The position numbers were made by a program, and so were the translations under genes. A stretch of 64,000 nucleotides of DNA. It comes from Bradyrhizobium sp. 200. GTDB taxonomy: Bacteria; Pseudomonadota; Alphaproteobacteria; Rhizobiales; Xanthobacteraceae. Shown one piece after another: positions 25,187-34,018 of this stretch. Under the pieces are notes generated by a model that was not told the DNA's origin, ran no database searches, and saw nothing but the letters and a program-made list of their open reading frames with translations. The stretch is taken from positions 868,001 to 932,000 of the forward strand of contig NZ_CP064689.1 of assembly GCF_023100945.1 (NCBI RefSeq), given 5' to 3'. Numbering within the stretch: the first letter of the stretch is position 1; every line of letters begins with the position of its first letter.

Positions 25187-25807
25187 ATGACCGCGATGCG
25201 TTTCGACGATCTCAGGCAATATTCCGACGTGCTGCGTTCGCGGCATGGCCAGGCCGTGACCGTGCGCTTCGTCGAGCCGCGCGATGCGGAGGCGCTGCAG
25301 AACTATTTCCGCTCGCTGACCACGCGCTCCCGCTACAACCGCTTCCTCGGCGCGGCCAGCGAACTGCCGCGCTCGCTGCTCGAGGATTTCATCCATATTG
25401 GCGAAGCCGACCGGTTCAGCGTGGTCGCGACCATGCTGGTCGACGGCCGCGAGACCATCGTCGGCGAAGCGCGCTATGCCTTTGACAGCGACACCGCCTC
25501 TATCGAGTTCGGCCTCTCGATCGACGACCGCTGGCAGGGCCACGGCATCGGCAAGGCGCTGTTGAAAAACCTCGAATGCCGCGCCGCCTCGTTCGGTGTT
25601 ACGCGCGTGTTCGGCGACACGCTGCGCTCCAACGACGCCATGATCGCGCTCGCCCGCCAGGCCGGCTATGCCTTCACCAACACTCCCGGCGACTGGAAGC
25701 TGACGCGCTTCCAGAAGCAGATTGATGTCGAACCGCAGGAAATCCCATGCGCCAGTTGGCGGCTTGCCGCCGTCTCTCCCAGCGCAATGTCCTCGCTTGC
25801 GGTCTGA
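25187..25807 (+). CDS. GNAT-family N-acetyltransferase
   Basis: A 206-residue acetyltransferase. The acetyl-CoA binding motif appears as DDRWQGHGIGKALLKNLECR (about residues 113-132), a good fit to the R/Q-x-x-G-x-G/A signature. A preceding beta strand ASIEFGLSI and a following VFGDTLRSNDAMIALARQAG also fit the fold. The ATG at 25187 follows a CAGGAG box. It resembles the acetyltransferase domains used in protein or small-molecule acetylation, but its acceptor is unknown. The gene is monocistronic, ending at a strong terminator. Confidence 0.85.
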   Translation: MTAMRFDDLRQYSDVLRSRHGQAVTVRFVEPRDAEALQNYFRSLTTRSRYNRFLGAASELPRSLLEDFIHIGEADRFSVVATMLVDGRETIVGEARYAFDSDTASIEFGLSIDDRWQGHGIGKALLKNLECRAASFGVTRVFGDTLRSNDAMIALARQAGYAFTNTPGDWKLTRFQKQIDVEPQEIPCASWRLAAVSPSAMSSLAV

Positions 25808-25813
25808 CCACTG

Positions 25814-25851
25814 AGCCCGGTTCTGGCCGCCCCAGAACCGGGCTATTTTCC
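25814..25851 (+). terminator. Rho-independent terminator after the acetyltransferase gene
   Basis: A perfect 13-base stem AGCCCGGTTCTGG (25814-25826) with CCAGAACCGGGCT (25832-25844) is followed by ATTTTCC. It lies between two convergent genes; only the rightward side carries the T-run. Confidence 0.85.
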
Positions 25852-25870
25852 TCAATTGTCGGCGAACGTC

Positions 25871-26701
25871 TCAACTTCCCCTGAACACCGGCTTGCGTTT
25901 GTCGATGAAGGCCTGCACGGCCTCTCTGTGATCGACTGTCACCTGGGCTCGGATCATGCGCTCGGCCTCATGATCGCGCGCTGTGGCGAAATCGAACATC
26001 AGGGCTTCGTCCAGATTGTCCTTCATGTAGCGGATCGCGATCGTCGGCCCTTCAGCGATCGATTTGGCGAGCGCGAAGGCTTCCGCCTGCAACCTGTCGT
26101 CCGGGACCACGCGGTTCACCAGGCCGATCGCCTCGCACCTCGCCGCATCGACCCTGTCGCAAGTGAACATCAATTCCCGTGCCCGCGACGTGCCGACCAA
26201 CCGTGTCAGGAGCCAGGCGATGCCATAATCGCCGCTCAGACCCACCTTGAGGTAGCCGGTGGAAAGGAATGCCGATTGCGCGGCGATGCGCATGTCGCAG
26301 GCCATCGCCAGCGCCAGCCCGGCGCCGACCGCGGGGCCGGGCAGCGCCGCAATGGTCGGCTTGCGCACCGAGACCAGCGCGCCGGTCAGGAGACGCTGCC
26401 GCTCCTGCAGATCGGCGACCCGCTCGTCATGCGACATTGCGAGCTTCGCCTTGTCGCGATTCGCCCCCATACCCTTGACGTTGCCGCCGGCACAGAACGC
26501 CGTACCGGCGCCGGTGAGCAGCAGCACGCCGACATCGGGATTTTCGCCGCAGGCCTTGATCATGTTGCGCAAGGCCGGGGTCAGATTATCCGACATCGCG
26601 TTGCGGGCCTCGGGGCGGTTCAGCGTGATGATGGCTACGCGGTCGCGGATCACGCAGAGCAGTTCGTCGGTGCCGGTGTCGATCTTGGTTTCTGTGGTCA
26701 T
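25871..26701 (-). CDS. Enoyl-CoA hydratase/isomerase family protein
   Basis: Crotonase-fold protein of 276 aa acting on acyl-CoA. The oxyanion-hole stretch is GTAFCAGGNVKGMG near residue 67 and the second is GPAVGAGLALAMACDMRIAA near 120. The usual second catalytic Glu region reads KVGLSGDYG, with Asp where many hydratases have Glu, so the reaction may be isomerisation or hydrolysis rather than hydration. The ATG at 26701 follows a GGGGGAGC box. It is followed on the same strand only by the terminator region. Confidence 0.88.
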   Translation of the reverse strand: MTTETKIDTGTDELLCVIRDRVAIITLNRPEARNAMSDNLTPALRNMIKACGENPDVGVLLLTGAGTAFCAGGNVKGMGANRDKAKLAMSHDERVADLQERQRLLTGALVSVRKPTIAALPGPAVGAGLALAMACDMRIAAQSAFLSTGYLKVGLSGDYGIAWLLTRLVGTSRARELMFTCDRVDAARCEAIGLVNRVVPDDRLQAEAFALAKSIAEGPTIAIRYMKDNLDEALMFDFATARDHEAERMIRAQVTVDHREAVQAFIDKRKPVFRGS

Positions 26702-26725
26702 ATCGCTCCCCCTGTTGTTGTTGGT

Positions 26726-26741
26726 TCGTCATTGCGAGGAT
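26726..26741. repeat. Half copy of family F element abutting a family D element
   Basis: CGTCATTGCGAGGA is the left arm of family F. It is directly followed by the complete family D element at 26743, and the right arm of F is absent. This looks like insertion of D into, or replacement of, an F element. Confidence 0.55.
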
Positions 26742-26742
26742 T

Positions 26743-26831
26743 CGTAGGGTGGACAAAGCGAAGCGTGCCCACCATTCACCATCGCGTCGAGCCGGTAGAC
26801 GGTGGGCACGCTGCACTTTGCCCACCCTACG
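26743..26831. repeat. Palindromic intergenic element, family D, intact copy
   Basis: Outer arms CGTAGGGTGG and CCACCCTACG-type ends; inner arms CGTGCCCACC and GGTGGGCACG. It separates the enoyl-CoA hydratase gene from the dehydrogenase gene. Confidence 0.85.
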
Positions 26832-26840
26832 GCTCGTTCC

Positions 26841-27542
26841 TCAAAACTTCTCCACCCACGGCCGCAGTTCAACCTCCCAGGTCCAGGCGCTGCGCGGCTG
26901 CTGCAGTACGTTCCAGTAGCTTAACGCAATCGCGTCAGGATCGAGCATCGAGTCCGGCCTGTCGGCAGGTTCGGCTCGCACGGCGCTGCGGATGCCGCCG
27001 TCGATGACGAAATGCGCCACGTGAATACCTTGCGGCGATAATTCGCGCGCCATGCTCTGGGCGAGCCCGCGCAGCGCGAACTTGCCCATCGCGAACGGCG
27101 CCGATTGTGCATAGCCCTTCACACTGGCGGAAGCGCCGGTGAGCAAGATAGCACCGTGCTTGTTGGGCAGCATGCGCGTTGCCGCCTGCTGCGCCACCAG
27201 AAAGCCGCCAAAGGCCGAAACGGCAATCGCCTGCGCCACATCTGCCGGCACCAGGTCGGTGAAAGCGCCGCGCGCCCGTCCGCTGGCATTATAGACGACG
27301 ATATCGGGCGTGCCGATCTCGCGCTCGACCATGCCAAAGAGACGCTCGACCTCTTCGGCTTCGGTCGCATTGCAGGCAAAGGCGCGGGCGCCGGTCTCGG
27401 TGCAGAGCGCGCCGAGTTTTTCGATCTTGCGCGCGGCCAGCGCAACCTTGATGCCTTCGCGCGCGAACAGCCGCGCCAGCGATGCGCTCAATCCTTCGCC
27501 GGCGCCGACGATCAGGGCGATCTTGTATTTTGGGATTTCCAT
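26841..27542 (-). CDS. Short-chain dehydrogenase/reductase-like protein lacking the catalytic tyrosine
   Basis: A Rossmann-fold protein of 233 aa. The N-terminal cofactor motif reads VGAGEGLSASLARLFAREG, and a YNASG motif lies near residue 85. At the active site the usual Tyr-x-x-x-Lys is Phe-Ala-Met-Gly-Lys (SAPFAMGKFALRG), so the catalytic Tyr is replaced by Phe while Ser (TGASAS) and Lys remain. Classical hydride transfer is therefore doubtful; it may bind NAD(P) in a regulatory or altered catalytic role. The ATG at 27542 follows a GGAGAG box. Confidence 0.85.
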   Translation of the reverse strand: MEIPKYKIALIVGAGEGLSASLARLFAREGIKVALAARKIEKLGALCTETGARAFACNATEAEEVERLFGMVEREIGTPDIVVYNASGRARGAFTDLVPADVAQAIAVSAFGGFLVAQQAATRMLPNKHGAILLTGASASVKGYAQSAPFAMGKFALRGLAQSMARELSPQGIHVAHFVIDGGIRSAVRAEPADRPDSMLDPDAIALSYWNVLQQPRSAWTWEVELRPWVEKF

Positions 27543-27575
27543 GAGCGCTCTCCAGAGAAGACCGGGACTTGGTAT

Positions 27576-27723
27576 CTAGGCACGCAATCCCGCCAGGCAA
27601 CCTGCCGGGGCGAGGATAGGCTCGAGATCGCGCCTATTGGCCGCGTTTCGCAAAATCCAATGGAGCGGAATGTCCTTGTAGCGGAAATATCTCGGCGCCA
27701 ATGATGCGGTATCCATCCGCCAT
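27576..27723 (-). pseudogene. Remnant of a glutathione S-transferase gene
   Basis: A GGAGG box and ATG at 27723 open a frame reading MADGYRIIGAE, typical of the start of a rhizobial GST. After codon 11 the match continues only in another frame (RYFRYKDIPLHWILRNAAN), ending at a TAG at 27576. About seven residues of the expected first helix are missing, and the remaining 85-90% of the gene is absent. The identification rests on recalled GST N-termini, so it is probable rather than certain. Confidence 0.6.
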
Positions 27724-27814
27724 GGGGCGGTCCTCCAATTATGGTTGTTGACGGCCTAAGCGCCTGCGCTATCGGTAGATGATCAAGATCGGGCGGAACG
27801 AACAAGGGATAAAT

Positions 27815-29596
27815 ATGCATCCACTCATGCATGATCGCGCGACAGCTTCAGCCAATCATCCGGGATTGCTCGCGCCTGATACGACGGGAATGAATTTCTA
27901 CCGGGCCGATCCGGCGCTGACCGATCTGCTGCGGCTGCATCTCCCCGATGCGCTGTTTCGGCATATCGAGCCGCATCTCGATCGCCTCGGCGAACTGGCT
28001 GGCGGCTATCTCGACGAATGCGCGCGGCTCGCCGACCGCCACACGCCGGTGCTGCATCAGCGCGACAAGTTCGGGCGCGATACCCAGTACATCGAATATC
28101 ACCCGGCCTATCGCGAACTGGAAAAAGCCGCGTTCGGCGAGTTCGGCATCCACGCGCTCTCGATCCGCAAGGGCATCATGGGCTGGCCGGACAAATACCC
28201 TGTGGTCGCCAAGCACGCCTTCACGTTCCTGTTCAATCAGACCGAGTTCGGCATGGGCTGTCCGATCAACGTCACGGATGGCTGCGCCAAACTGCTCAAC
28301 AATTTCGGCAGCGAGGCGTTGAAGGCCAGATATCTCGACGGCCTGACCCAGACCGACATGAGCAAGCTGACCCAGGGCGGCCAGTTCATGACCGAGAAGG
28401 AGGGCGGCTCCGACGTCGGCACGCTGACGACGACGGCCGTGCAGGAAGGCGACCACTGGCGGCTCTATGGAGAAAAGTGGTTCTGCTCCAATGCCGACGC
28501 TGAGGTGGTGATGCTGCTGGCGCGTCCGGAAGGGGCAGGTCCCGGCACGCGCGGCGTCGGGCTGTTCCTGATGCCGCGGCATCTCGACGGCGGCTCCCAG
28601 AACCACTACCGAATCGTTCGCCTGAAGGACAAGCTCGGCACCCGCTCGATGGCCTCGGGCGAAATCAAGTTCGAGGGCGCGATTGCCTATGCCGTCGGCA
28701 AGCTCGACCGCGGTTTTGTGCAGATGGCCGAGATGGTCAATTCCTCGCGGCTGTCCAACGGCGTCAAGTCGACCGCGCTGATGCGGCGCGCGCACCACGA
28801 CGCGATGACGGTGGCGCGAAACCGCGTGGTGTTCGGCCAGCGTATCATCGACCTGCCGCTGGCGCGGCGGCAATTGATGAAGATCATGCTGCCGACCGAG
28901 CAGGCGCTGTCGATGAGTTTTCTCACGGCAGATGCGCTCGATCGTGCCGAAGCCGGCAGCCAGGATGCGGCGGCGCTGCTGCGGATTTTGACGCCGACCC
29001 TGAAATTTCGCGCGACGCGCGATGCGCGCAAGGTCTGCGGCGACGCGTTGGAGATGCGCGGCGGCATCGGTTACATCGAGGAATTCGCGACCGCCCGGCT
29101 GCTGCGCGATGCGCATCTCGGCTCGATCTGGGAAGGCACCGGCAATATCGTCGCGATCGATGCGCTGACGCGCGCGGTCGGCCGCCACGGCGCCGATGCC
29201 GCGCTGGCAGCAGACCTGCACGCCCGTCTCGACGACAGTGCCAATGTTCCACAGGCCTGGCGCAATCGCTTGCGGGAATTGACCGATCGCGCCGTAGGCT
29301 TCGCTCGCGAAGTGGCCAGCCGGAGCGACAATGAAGGCGATGCGCGGCGCGCCACCAGCCTGCTCTATCATGTCGGAAGCGCCGTTGCCCTGGCCTGGGA
29401 GGGCGGGCGCATCCATGAGATGCGCGGCGACGCAAGGCGGCTGTTGCTGTCGCGCATGGTCGTCGACCACCGCATCTCGGTGGGCGATCCGTTCCGGCTT
29501 GCGGAAAATGCGACCCAGCGCGCCATCACCGATCATTTGCTCGGCGAGCGCAACGTCGGCATGGTCGAGGTTGGCGAATTGCTCGTCGCAGCGTAG
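27815..29596 (+). CDS. Acyl-CoA dehydrogenase (AidB-like large type)
   Basis: A flavoprotein of about 593 aa, longer than ordinary acyl-CoA dehydrogenases (380-420 aa) and close to the AidB/ACAD11-like group. Core motifs are FMTEKEGGSDVGTLTTTA (FAD/substrate contact, near residue 200), WFCSNADAE, and GGIGYIEEFATARLLRDAHL followed by SIWEGTGNIVAIDAL. It would introduce an alpha-beta double bond into an acyl-CoA, or have a protective role as proposed for AidB. The ATG at 27815 follows AAGGGA; another ATG at 27779 is possible. An alcohol dehydrogenase gene follows after 48 bases. Confidence 0.88.
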   Translation: MHPLMHDRATASANHPGLLAPDTTGMNFYRADPALTDLLRLHLPDALFRHIEPHLDRLGELAGGYLDECARLADRHTPVLHQRDKFGRDTQYIEYHPAYRELEKAAFGEFGIHALSIRKGIMGWPDKYPVVAKHAFTFLFNQTEFGMGCPINVTDGCAKLLNNFGSEALKARYLDGLTQTDMSKLTQGGQFMTEKEGGSDVGTLTTTAVQEGDHWRLYGEKWFCSNADAEVVMLLARPEGAGPGTRGVGLFLMPRHLDGGSQNHYRIVRLKDKLGTRSMASGEIKFEGAIAYAVGKLDRGFVQMAEMVNSSRLSNGVKSTALMRRAHHDAMTVARNRVVFGQRIIDLPLARRQLMKIMLPTEQALSMSFLTADALDRAEAGSQDAAALLRILTPTLKFRATRDARKVCGDALEMRGGIGYIEEFATARLLRDAHLGSIWEGTGNIVAIDALTRAVGRHGADAALAADLHARLDDSANVPQAWRNRLRELTDRAVGFAREVASRSDNEGDARRATSLLYHVGSAVALAWEGGRIHEMRGDARRLLLSRMVVDHRISVGDPFRLAENATQRAITDHLLGERNVGMVEVGELLVAA

Positions 29597-29644
29597 GCTG
29601 CCGTTAGTTCTGGTTCAAAAAACATAAATGACAGGGAGTACCCG

Positions 29645-30733
29645 ATGAAGGCCGCCGTCCTGCACGAAGTCAATACGCCGCTGGCGATCGAGGATGTCAG
29701 CGTGCCGAATCCCGGCCCACGTGAAGTCCTGATCCGCACCCGCGTCGCCGGCCTCTGTCATTCCGACCTGCATTTCATGGAAGGGCTGTATCCGCATCCG
29801 TTGCCCGCGGTGCTCGGGCACGAATCCGCCGGCGTCGTCGAGAAGGTCGGCTCCGACGTCACCTATGTAAAACCCGGCGATCACGTCGTGACGTGTCTCT
29901 CGGTGTTCTGCGGCACCTGCGACAACTGCACCACCGGCCGCACCGTGCTGTGTACCGATACCACGGTGAAGATGCTGCCCGGCCAGTCCAACCGGCTGTC
30001 CTGGGCGCGTTCGGAGAAGCTCAATCAGTTCCTCAACCTGTCGTCGTTCGCCGAGCAGATGCTGGTGCACGAAAACGCCATCGTGAAAATCCGCAAGGAC
30101 ATGCCGCTGGAACTGGCGGCGCTGATCGGTTGCGGCGTCATCACGGGCTATGGCGCCGTGGTGAACACCGCAAAGGTTCAGGCCGGCGAAACCGTGGCCG
30201 TGATCGGCTGCGGCGGCGTCGGCATGGCCGCGATCAACGGCGCCGCGATCGCGGGCGCCGGCCGCATCATCGCCATCGACACCAACCCGGTTAAGCTGCA
30301 ACTCGCCACCAAGCTCGGCGCCACCGACATCGTCGATCCCGCCAAGGGCGACGTCGTGCAGCAGGTGCGTGAACTCACCGGCGGCGGCGTGCATCACTCC
30401 TTCGAGGTGCTCGGTCGCAAGGAAACCGCGGAGCAGTCCTTTGCGATGCTGGCCGCCGGCGGCACCGCGACCATCGTCGGCATGATTCCGTTCGGCCAGA
30501 AGATCGAGCTGCACGGTTTCGACTTCCTGCGTGAGCGCCGCATCCAGGGCTCGTCGATGGGCTCCAACCATTTTCGCGTCGACATGCCGCGCCTGGTCGA
30601 ATTCTACATGCGCGGCAAGCTGCATCTGGAGGACTGGATCTCGGCCAAGCTGAAGCTGTCCGAGATCAACGAGGGCTTTGCCAACATGAAGGCCGGCAAG
30701 ACGCTGCGTAGCGTGATCATGTTTGATAGCTGA
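29645..30733 (+). CDS. Zinc-dependent alcohol dehydrogenase
   Basis: Medium-chain dehydrogenase of 362 aa. Catalytic zinc ligands are Cys in GLCHSDLH (near residue 37) and His-Glu in LGHESAG (near 59). Structural zinc is held by CGTCDNCTTGRTVLC (about 89-103). NAD is bound at IGCGGVGMAAINGA. The order and spacing match class III-like ADHs of bacteria. The ATG at 29645 follows a CAGGGAG box. Lying just after an acyl-CoA dehydrogenase gene, it may oxidise a long-chain or aromatic alcohol, but the substrate is not indicated. Confidence 0.92.
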   Translation: MKAAVLHEVNTPLAIEDVSVPNPGPREVLIRTRVAGLCHSDLHFMEGLYPHPLPAVLGHESAGVVEKVGSDVTYVKPGDHVVTCLSVFCGTCDNCTTGRTVLCTDTTVKMLPGQSNRLSWARSEKLNQFLNLSSFAEQMLVHENAIVKIRKDMPLELAALIGCGVITGYGAVVNTAKVQAGETVAVIGCGGVGMAAINGAAIAGAGRIIAIDTNPVKLQLATKLGATDIVDPAKGDVVQQVRELTGGGVHHSFEVLGRKETAEQSFAMLAAGGTATIVGMIPFGQKIELHGFDFLRERRIQGSSMGSNHFRVDMPRLVEFYMRGKLHLEDWISAKLKLSEINEGFANMKAGKTLRSVIMFDS

Positions 30734-30741
30734 AGAAGCTT

Positions 30742-30833
30742 GTCATGCCCGGGCTTGACCCGGGCATCCATCGATCTTCAAAGACGCCTTGTTCCGAAGT
30801 GGATGGATTGCCGGGTCAAGCCCGGCAATGACG
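30742..30833. repeat. Palindromic intergenic element, family G
   Basis: Arms GTCATGCCCGGGCTTGACCC and the mirrored GGGTCAAGCCCGGCAATGAC, with inner GGCATCCATC/GATGGATTGC. It separates the convergent alcohol dehydrogenase and NTF2-like genes. Confidence 0.85.
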
Positions 30834-30841
30834 GCGTTGGT

Positions 30842-31195
30842 CTACCGCGACACATGCGCCGATACGGCCAGCCATTTTCCGTTCTGCTTCGCCCAGCAAT
30901 CAGTATAGCGGCCGTGGGCCTGCTGGCCGTCGGCGGTCGTATAGCTGGTGGCGGCGTGGATGATGGCGAAGTCGCCAAGGATGCGGATTTTGACGTCGTG
31001 TGCGGTGAGGTTCCTGATCGTCACTGGGACCGCGGTCTGCTTCAGGAACGCCGCGCGGTCGACCAGCGACTTGTCGGGGTTCGAACAGTAGAAGTCAGCG
31101 GCAAGGATTTCGTCGAAGCGTTTGACGTCTGAGTTCTGGACTGAGGCCACATAATCGCGGTTGAGGGCGGTGAGTTCTTCGATATCCTTACTCAT
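30842..31195 (-). CDS. NTF2-like (SnoaL/DUF4440 type) protein
   Basis: A small protein of 117 aa with the cone-shaped NTF2-like fold pattern: an N-terminal helix (ELTALNRDYVASVQNSD), DEILAADFYCSNPDKSLVDR, and C-terminal strands (DFAIIHAATSYTTADGQQAHG, YTDCWAKQNGKWLAVSAH). Such proteins are small enzymes or ligand-binding domains. No signal peptide. The ATG at 31195 has a GGGAG box eight bases upstream and is preferred to the earlier ATG at 31210, which lies inside that box region. No clear operon partner. Confidence 0.8.
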   Translation of the reverse strand: MSKDIEELTALNRDYVASVQNSDVKRFDEILAADFYCSNPDKSLVDRAAFLKQTAVPVTIRNLTAHDVKIRILGDFAIIHAATSYTTADGQQAHGRYTDCWAKQNGKWLAVSAHVSR

Positions 31196-31219
31196 GGTTG
31201 TTTCTCCCATCTTCCAACG

Positions 31220-31341
31220 CCGTCATTGCGAGGAGCCAACGGGTCGCGCGAATGCGCGCCCGATGACAGGCTCCGCGACGAAGCAATCCATCTATCCCCG
31301 AGTGGAGGTATGGATTGCTTCGCTTCGCTCGCAATGACGGG
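31220..31341. repeat. Palindromic intergenic element, family F, copy 2
   Basis: CGTCATTGCGAGGAGCCAAC at the left and CGCTCGCAATGACG at the right form the outer arms; GAAGCAATCCAT and ATGGATTGCTTC form the inner arms. It lies between the amidase and NTF2-like genes. Confidence 0.85.
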
Positions 31342-31365
31342 TAGGCAATCGCATGCCGCGGCCTC

Positions 31366-32838
31366 TCAATCATCAAACATCGGCGGCGGCTTGAACCCGC
31401 CGAATTCGCGCTCGATCAGTTCGGCCAGCCTCAAGGGCGTGCGGTCTTCCAGCCAGGGGCCGACGATCTGCACGCCGACCGGCAGTCCATCCGGCGAAAA
31501 GCCGGTCGGGATCGCGGTGGAGGGCAGGCCGGGCAAGGTGGCGATGCCGGGCCAGGAGAGTTGATCGGGATAGACGTAGTCCTTGCCGTCGATCTTGATG
31601 CGCCGCTTTTCCTGGTCGTCCGAATGATCGTGCGGATAGGCCGGCGTCGGCATGATCGGGCAGATCACCGCGTCGTATGTCCTGAACAATTCGCGCCATT
31701 GCGCGCGCAAGCGGGAGCGTCCGCCATCGGCCATCAGCCAGTCGCGGTGGCTGAGCGCGATGCCGCGCAGGCGTTCGGCGGCGAGGCTGTTGTCCTCGGC
31801 CGGCAGGGCGGCCGCAGCGGCCTTTGCGCCGGCATAGATTTCCGGTGCAAAGGAAGCCGCGAGGAACGACATCAACATCCGCATGTAGAGCCGGCTCGAT
31901 GCGGCGAAATCAGGCAGCAGCGGACTGGTGCGGTCGATCTTGACGCCGGCCTTGGCGAGATTGGCGGCAAGCGTTTCCAGCGCGCCGCGCACCACGTTGT
32001 CGGTCGGCATGACCGGATCGGTATCGATCAAAAGCAAGCGGAAGCTCTTCATCTCGGTGTGACGCGCCGGCGGCAGCGTGAGCTGATAGGCCTTGCCGGA
32101 TTCGAGCGGGTCGGGCCCCGCGATCACATCCAGCAACAGCGACAGGTCGGCCGCGCCGCGCGCCATCGGTCCGATCACGCTGAGGTCGCGCGTGGAGGGC
32201 AGCGGCAGCAGGGGCGGCGGCGTGTGGCCGCGCATGGCGACGAGATCGAACGTCGGTTTGTGCGCATAGATGCCGCAGTGAAACGCGGGCACACGTAGCG
32301 AGCCGCCGATATCGGACCCGAGCGACAGAGCTCCATAGCCCGCGGCGAGCGCCGCCGACGCGCCGCCGGAGGAGCCGCCCGGCGTGCGGCCGAGATCAAA
32401 GGGATTGTTGGTGGTGCCATAGATCTCGTTATAGCTCTGCCAGTCGCCGAGCCCGATCGGCACGTTGTTCTTGCCGAGGATAACGCCGCCGGCGTCCTTG
32501 ACGCGCGAGATCGGCAGCGCGTCTTCAGTGGGCGTGAAATCTTTCTGCGCCGGATTGCCCCAGGTCGTCGGCAGGCCCGCGATATTGAAGGATTCCTTCA
32601 CCGTCATGGGCAGGCCGAGCAGCGGCTTCCTCACGCCACGCGCCAGTTCGGCGTCGGCGGCGCGGGCCGCCGCCAGGCCGCGTTCGAAGTCGCGAACACA
32701 GATTGCGTTGATCTTCGCGTCATGCCGCTCGATCCGGGCGATCGCGTCCTCCGCCAGTTCGACGGCTGAAACTTTTCTGGCAGCGAGGGCTGCCGACAAT
32801 TCAACGGCGGTCTTGAAGCTCCATTGCGACTTGGCCAA
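31366..32838 (-). CDS. Amidase-signature hydrolase
   Basis: Amidase of 490 aa, probably cytoplasmic. The catalytic Lys is in MTVKESFNIAG (near residue 79), the cis-Ser in TPGGSSGGASAALAAG and the nucleophilic Ser in GSDIGGSLRVPA. Length and motif spacing fit the family. It is divergent from the orphan solute-binding gene at 33015 across 176 bases, so the two may share control and substrate. It is only distantly similar to the amidase at 6851: it lacks the DUF4089 partner and has different flanking blocks. Confidence 0.9.
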   Translation of the reverse strand: MAKSQWSFKTAVELSAALAARKVSAVELAEDAIARIERHDAKINAICVRDFERGLAAARAADAELARGVRKPLLGLPMTVKESFNIAGLPTTWGNPAQKDFTPTEDALPISRVKDAGGVILGKNNVPIGLGDWQSYNEIYGTTNNPFDLGRTPGGSSGGASAALAAGYGALSLGSDIGGSLRVPAFHCGIYAHKPTFDLVAMRGHTPPPLLPLPSTRDLSVIGPMARGAADLSLLLDVIAGPDPLESGKAYQLTLPPARHTEMKSFRLLLIDTDPVMPTDNVVRGALETLAANLAKAGVKIDRTSPLLPDFAASSRLYMRMLMSFLAASFAPEIYAGAKAAAAALPAEDNSLAAERLRGIALSHRDWLMADGGRSRLRAQWRELFRTYDAVICPIMPTPAYPHDHSDDQEKRRIKIDGKDYVYPDQLSWPGIATLPGLPSTAIPTGFSPDGLPVGVQIVGPWLEDRTPLRLAELIEREFGGFKPPPMFDD

Positions 32839-33014
32839 GGCGTACTCCCGGTCTGTTGTTCGATGCGGCGCGGATGATGCTCAGTTTGCGGCAGTGCCGC
32901 AAGAGCAATGGCTGTACAGTGGCCGAGCCCGCCACGCTGTTACGCTCTTGGCGAAGGCGTCGTTTGCGCGCTAGTCTCCCGATCAACAAAAAGAAAACAG
33001 CGTGGGAGACTCCG

Positions 33015-34013
33015 ATGAGACCGTCGTGGATGACAGGCGCGGTGATGACCGTCGCCATCTGTGGCGCAACGGTGGGGGATGCCGCCGAAATCAGGTTGGC
33101 CGAACAGTTCTCGATGGGTTACCTGCAATTCAACGTCATGAAGCGTGACAAGCTGATCGAGAAATATGCCACGCAACGCGGCCTGAAGGACTTCACGGTT
33201 TCCTGGCAGCGCTTCAACGGCCCGGTGGCGATGAACGAGGCGCTGCTGTCGAATTCGACCGACATCGTCAGCGGCGGGGTGCCCGGCCTGATCACGCTGT
33301 GGGACAAGACGAAGGGCACCTCGTTCGAGGTCAAGGGAATCTGCGCGCTGAGCTCGCAGCCGTTCCTGCTCAACACCGCCAATCCCGATGTCAAGTCCAT
33401 CAAGGATTTCACCGAGCGCGACCGCATCGCGGTGCCTTCGATCAAGGTGTCGGTGCAGGCGGTGCTGCTGCAGATGGCGTCAGCGGCGGCCTATGGCGAA
33501 GAGAACTATGCCAAGCTCGATCCGCTCACGGTGTCGATGTCGCCGCCGGATGCGACGATCGCGATTCTGAGCGGCGCGGGCGGCGTGAGTTCAGCCTTCA
33601 GCGTTCCGCCGTTCCAGTTCCAGCAACTGGAACAGAACAACATCCACACCGTGCTGTCGTCATTCGACGTGCTCGGGCCGCACACCTTTACGGTGGCATG
33701 GACATCCGCGCGGTTCCGCAAGGACAATCCCGAGCTTTACGCGGCCTTCCTCGACGCCGTGAAGGAAGCGACCGCGATCATCGCCGCCGATCCGAAGGGG
33801 ACCGCGCAAAGCTGGATCAACGACAGCAATTCCAAGCTGCCGCTGGAGATGGTGACCAAGGTGGTGACGGCGGCCAATGTCGAATGGACCATGACGCCCG
33901 CCGCCACGATGAAATTCGCAAAATTCATGCGCCGGGTCGGCACCATCAAGAACGAGCCGGCGTCGTGGAAGGACATGTTCTTCCCGGAGATCGGCGGCCT
34001 GAACGGCAGTTGA
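33015..34013 (+). CDS. ABC transporter solute-binding protein (NitT/TauT/NMT1-like), without partner genes
   Basis: A 332-residue exported protein. Residues 1-24 form a signal peptide (ending near Gly-Asp-Ala-Ala). The fold pattern (AEIRLAEQFSMGYLQFNVM, then DIVSGGVPGLITLWDKT and DRIAVPSIKVSVQAVLLQMA) is that of NMT1/SsuA-like binding proteins for small organic anions or thiamine precursors. The ATG at 33015 follows a GGGAG box. No permease or ATPase gene is adjacent, which is unusual. The divergent amidase gene may hint at an amide ligand. Confidence 0.85.
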   Translation: MRPSWMTGAVMTVAICGATVGDAAEIRLAEQFSMGYLQFNVMKRDKLIEKYATQRGLKDFTVSWQRFNGPVAMNEALLSNSTDIVSGGVPGLITLWDKTKGTSFEVKGICALSSQPFLLNTANPDVKSIKDFTERDRIAVPSIKVSVQAVLLQMASAAAYGEENYAKLDPLTVSMSPPDATIAILSGAGGVSSAFSVPPFQFQQLEQNNIHTVLSSFDVLGPHTFTVAWTSARFRKDNPELYAAFLDAVKEATAIIAADPKGTAQSWINDSNSKLPLEMVTKVVTAANVEWTMTPAATMKFAKFMRRVGTIKNEPASWKDMFFPEIGGLNGS

Positions 34014-34018
34014 GACCT

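Noticed and set aside
27512..27832. Minus-strand frame of 106 codons over the GST remnant
   Set aside because: It joins unrelated segments and overlaps the starts of two real genes; the GST-like pieces lie in two other registers.
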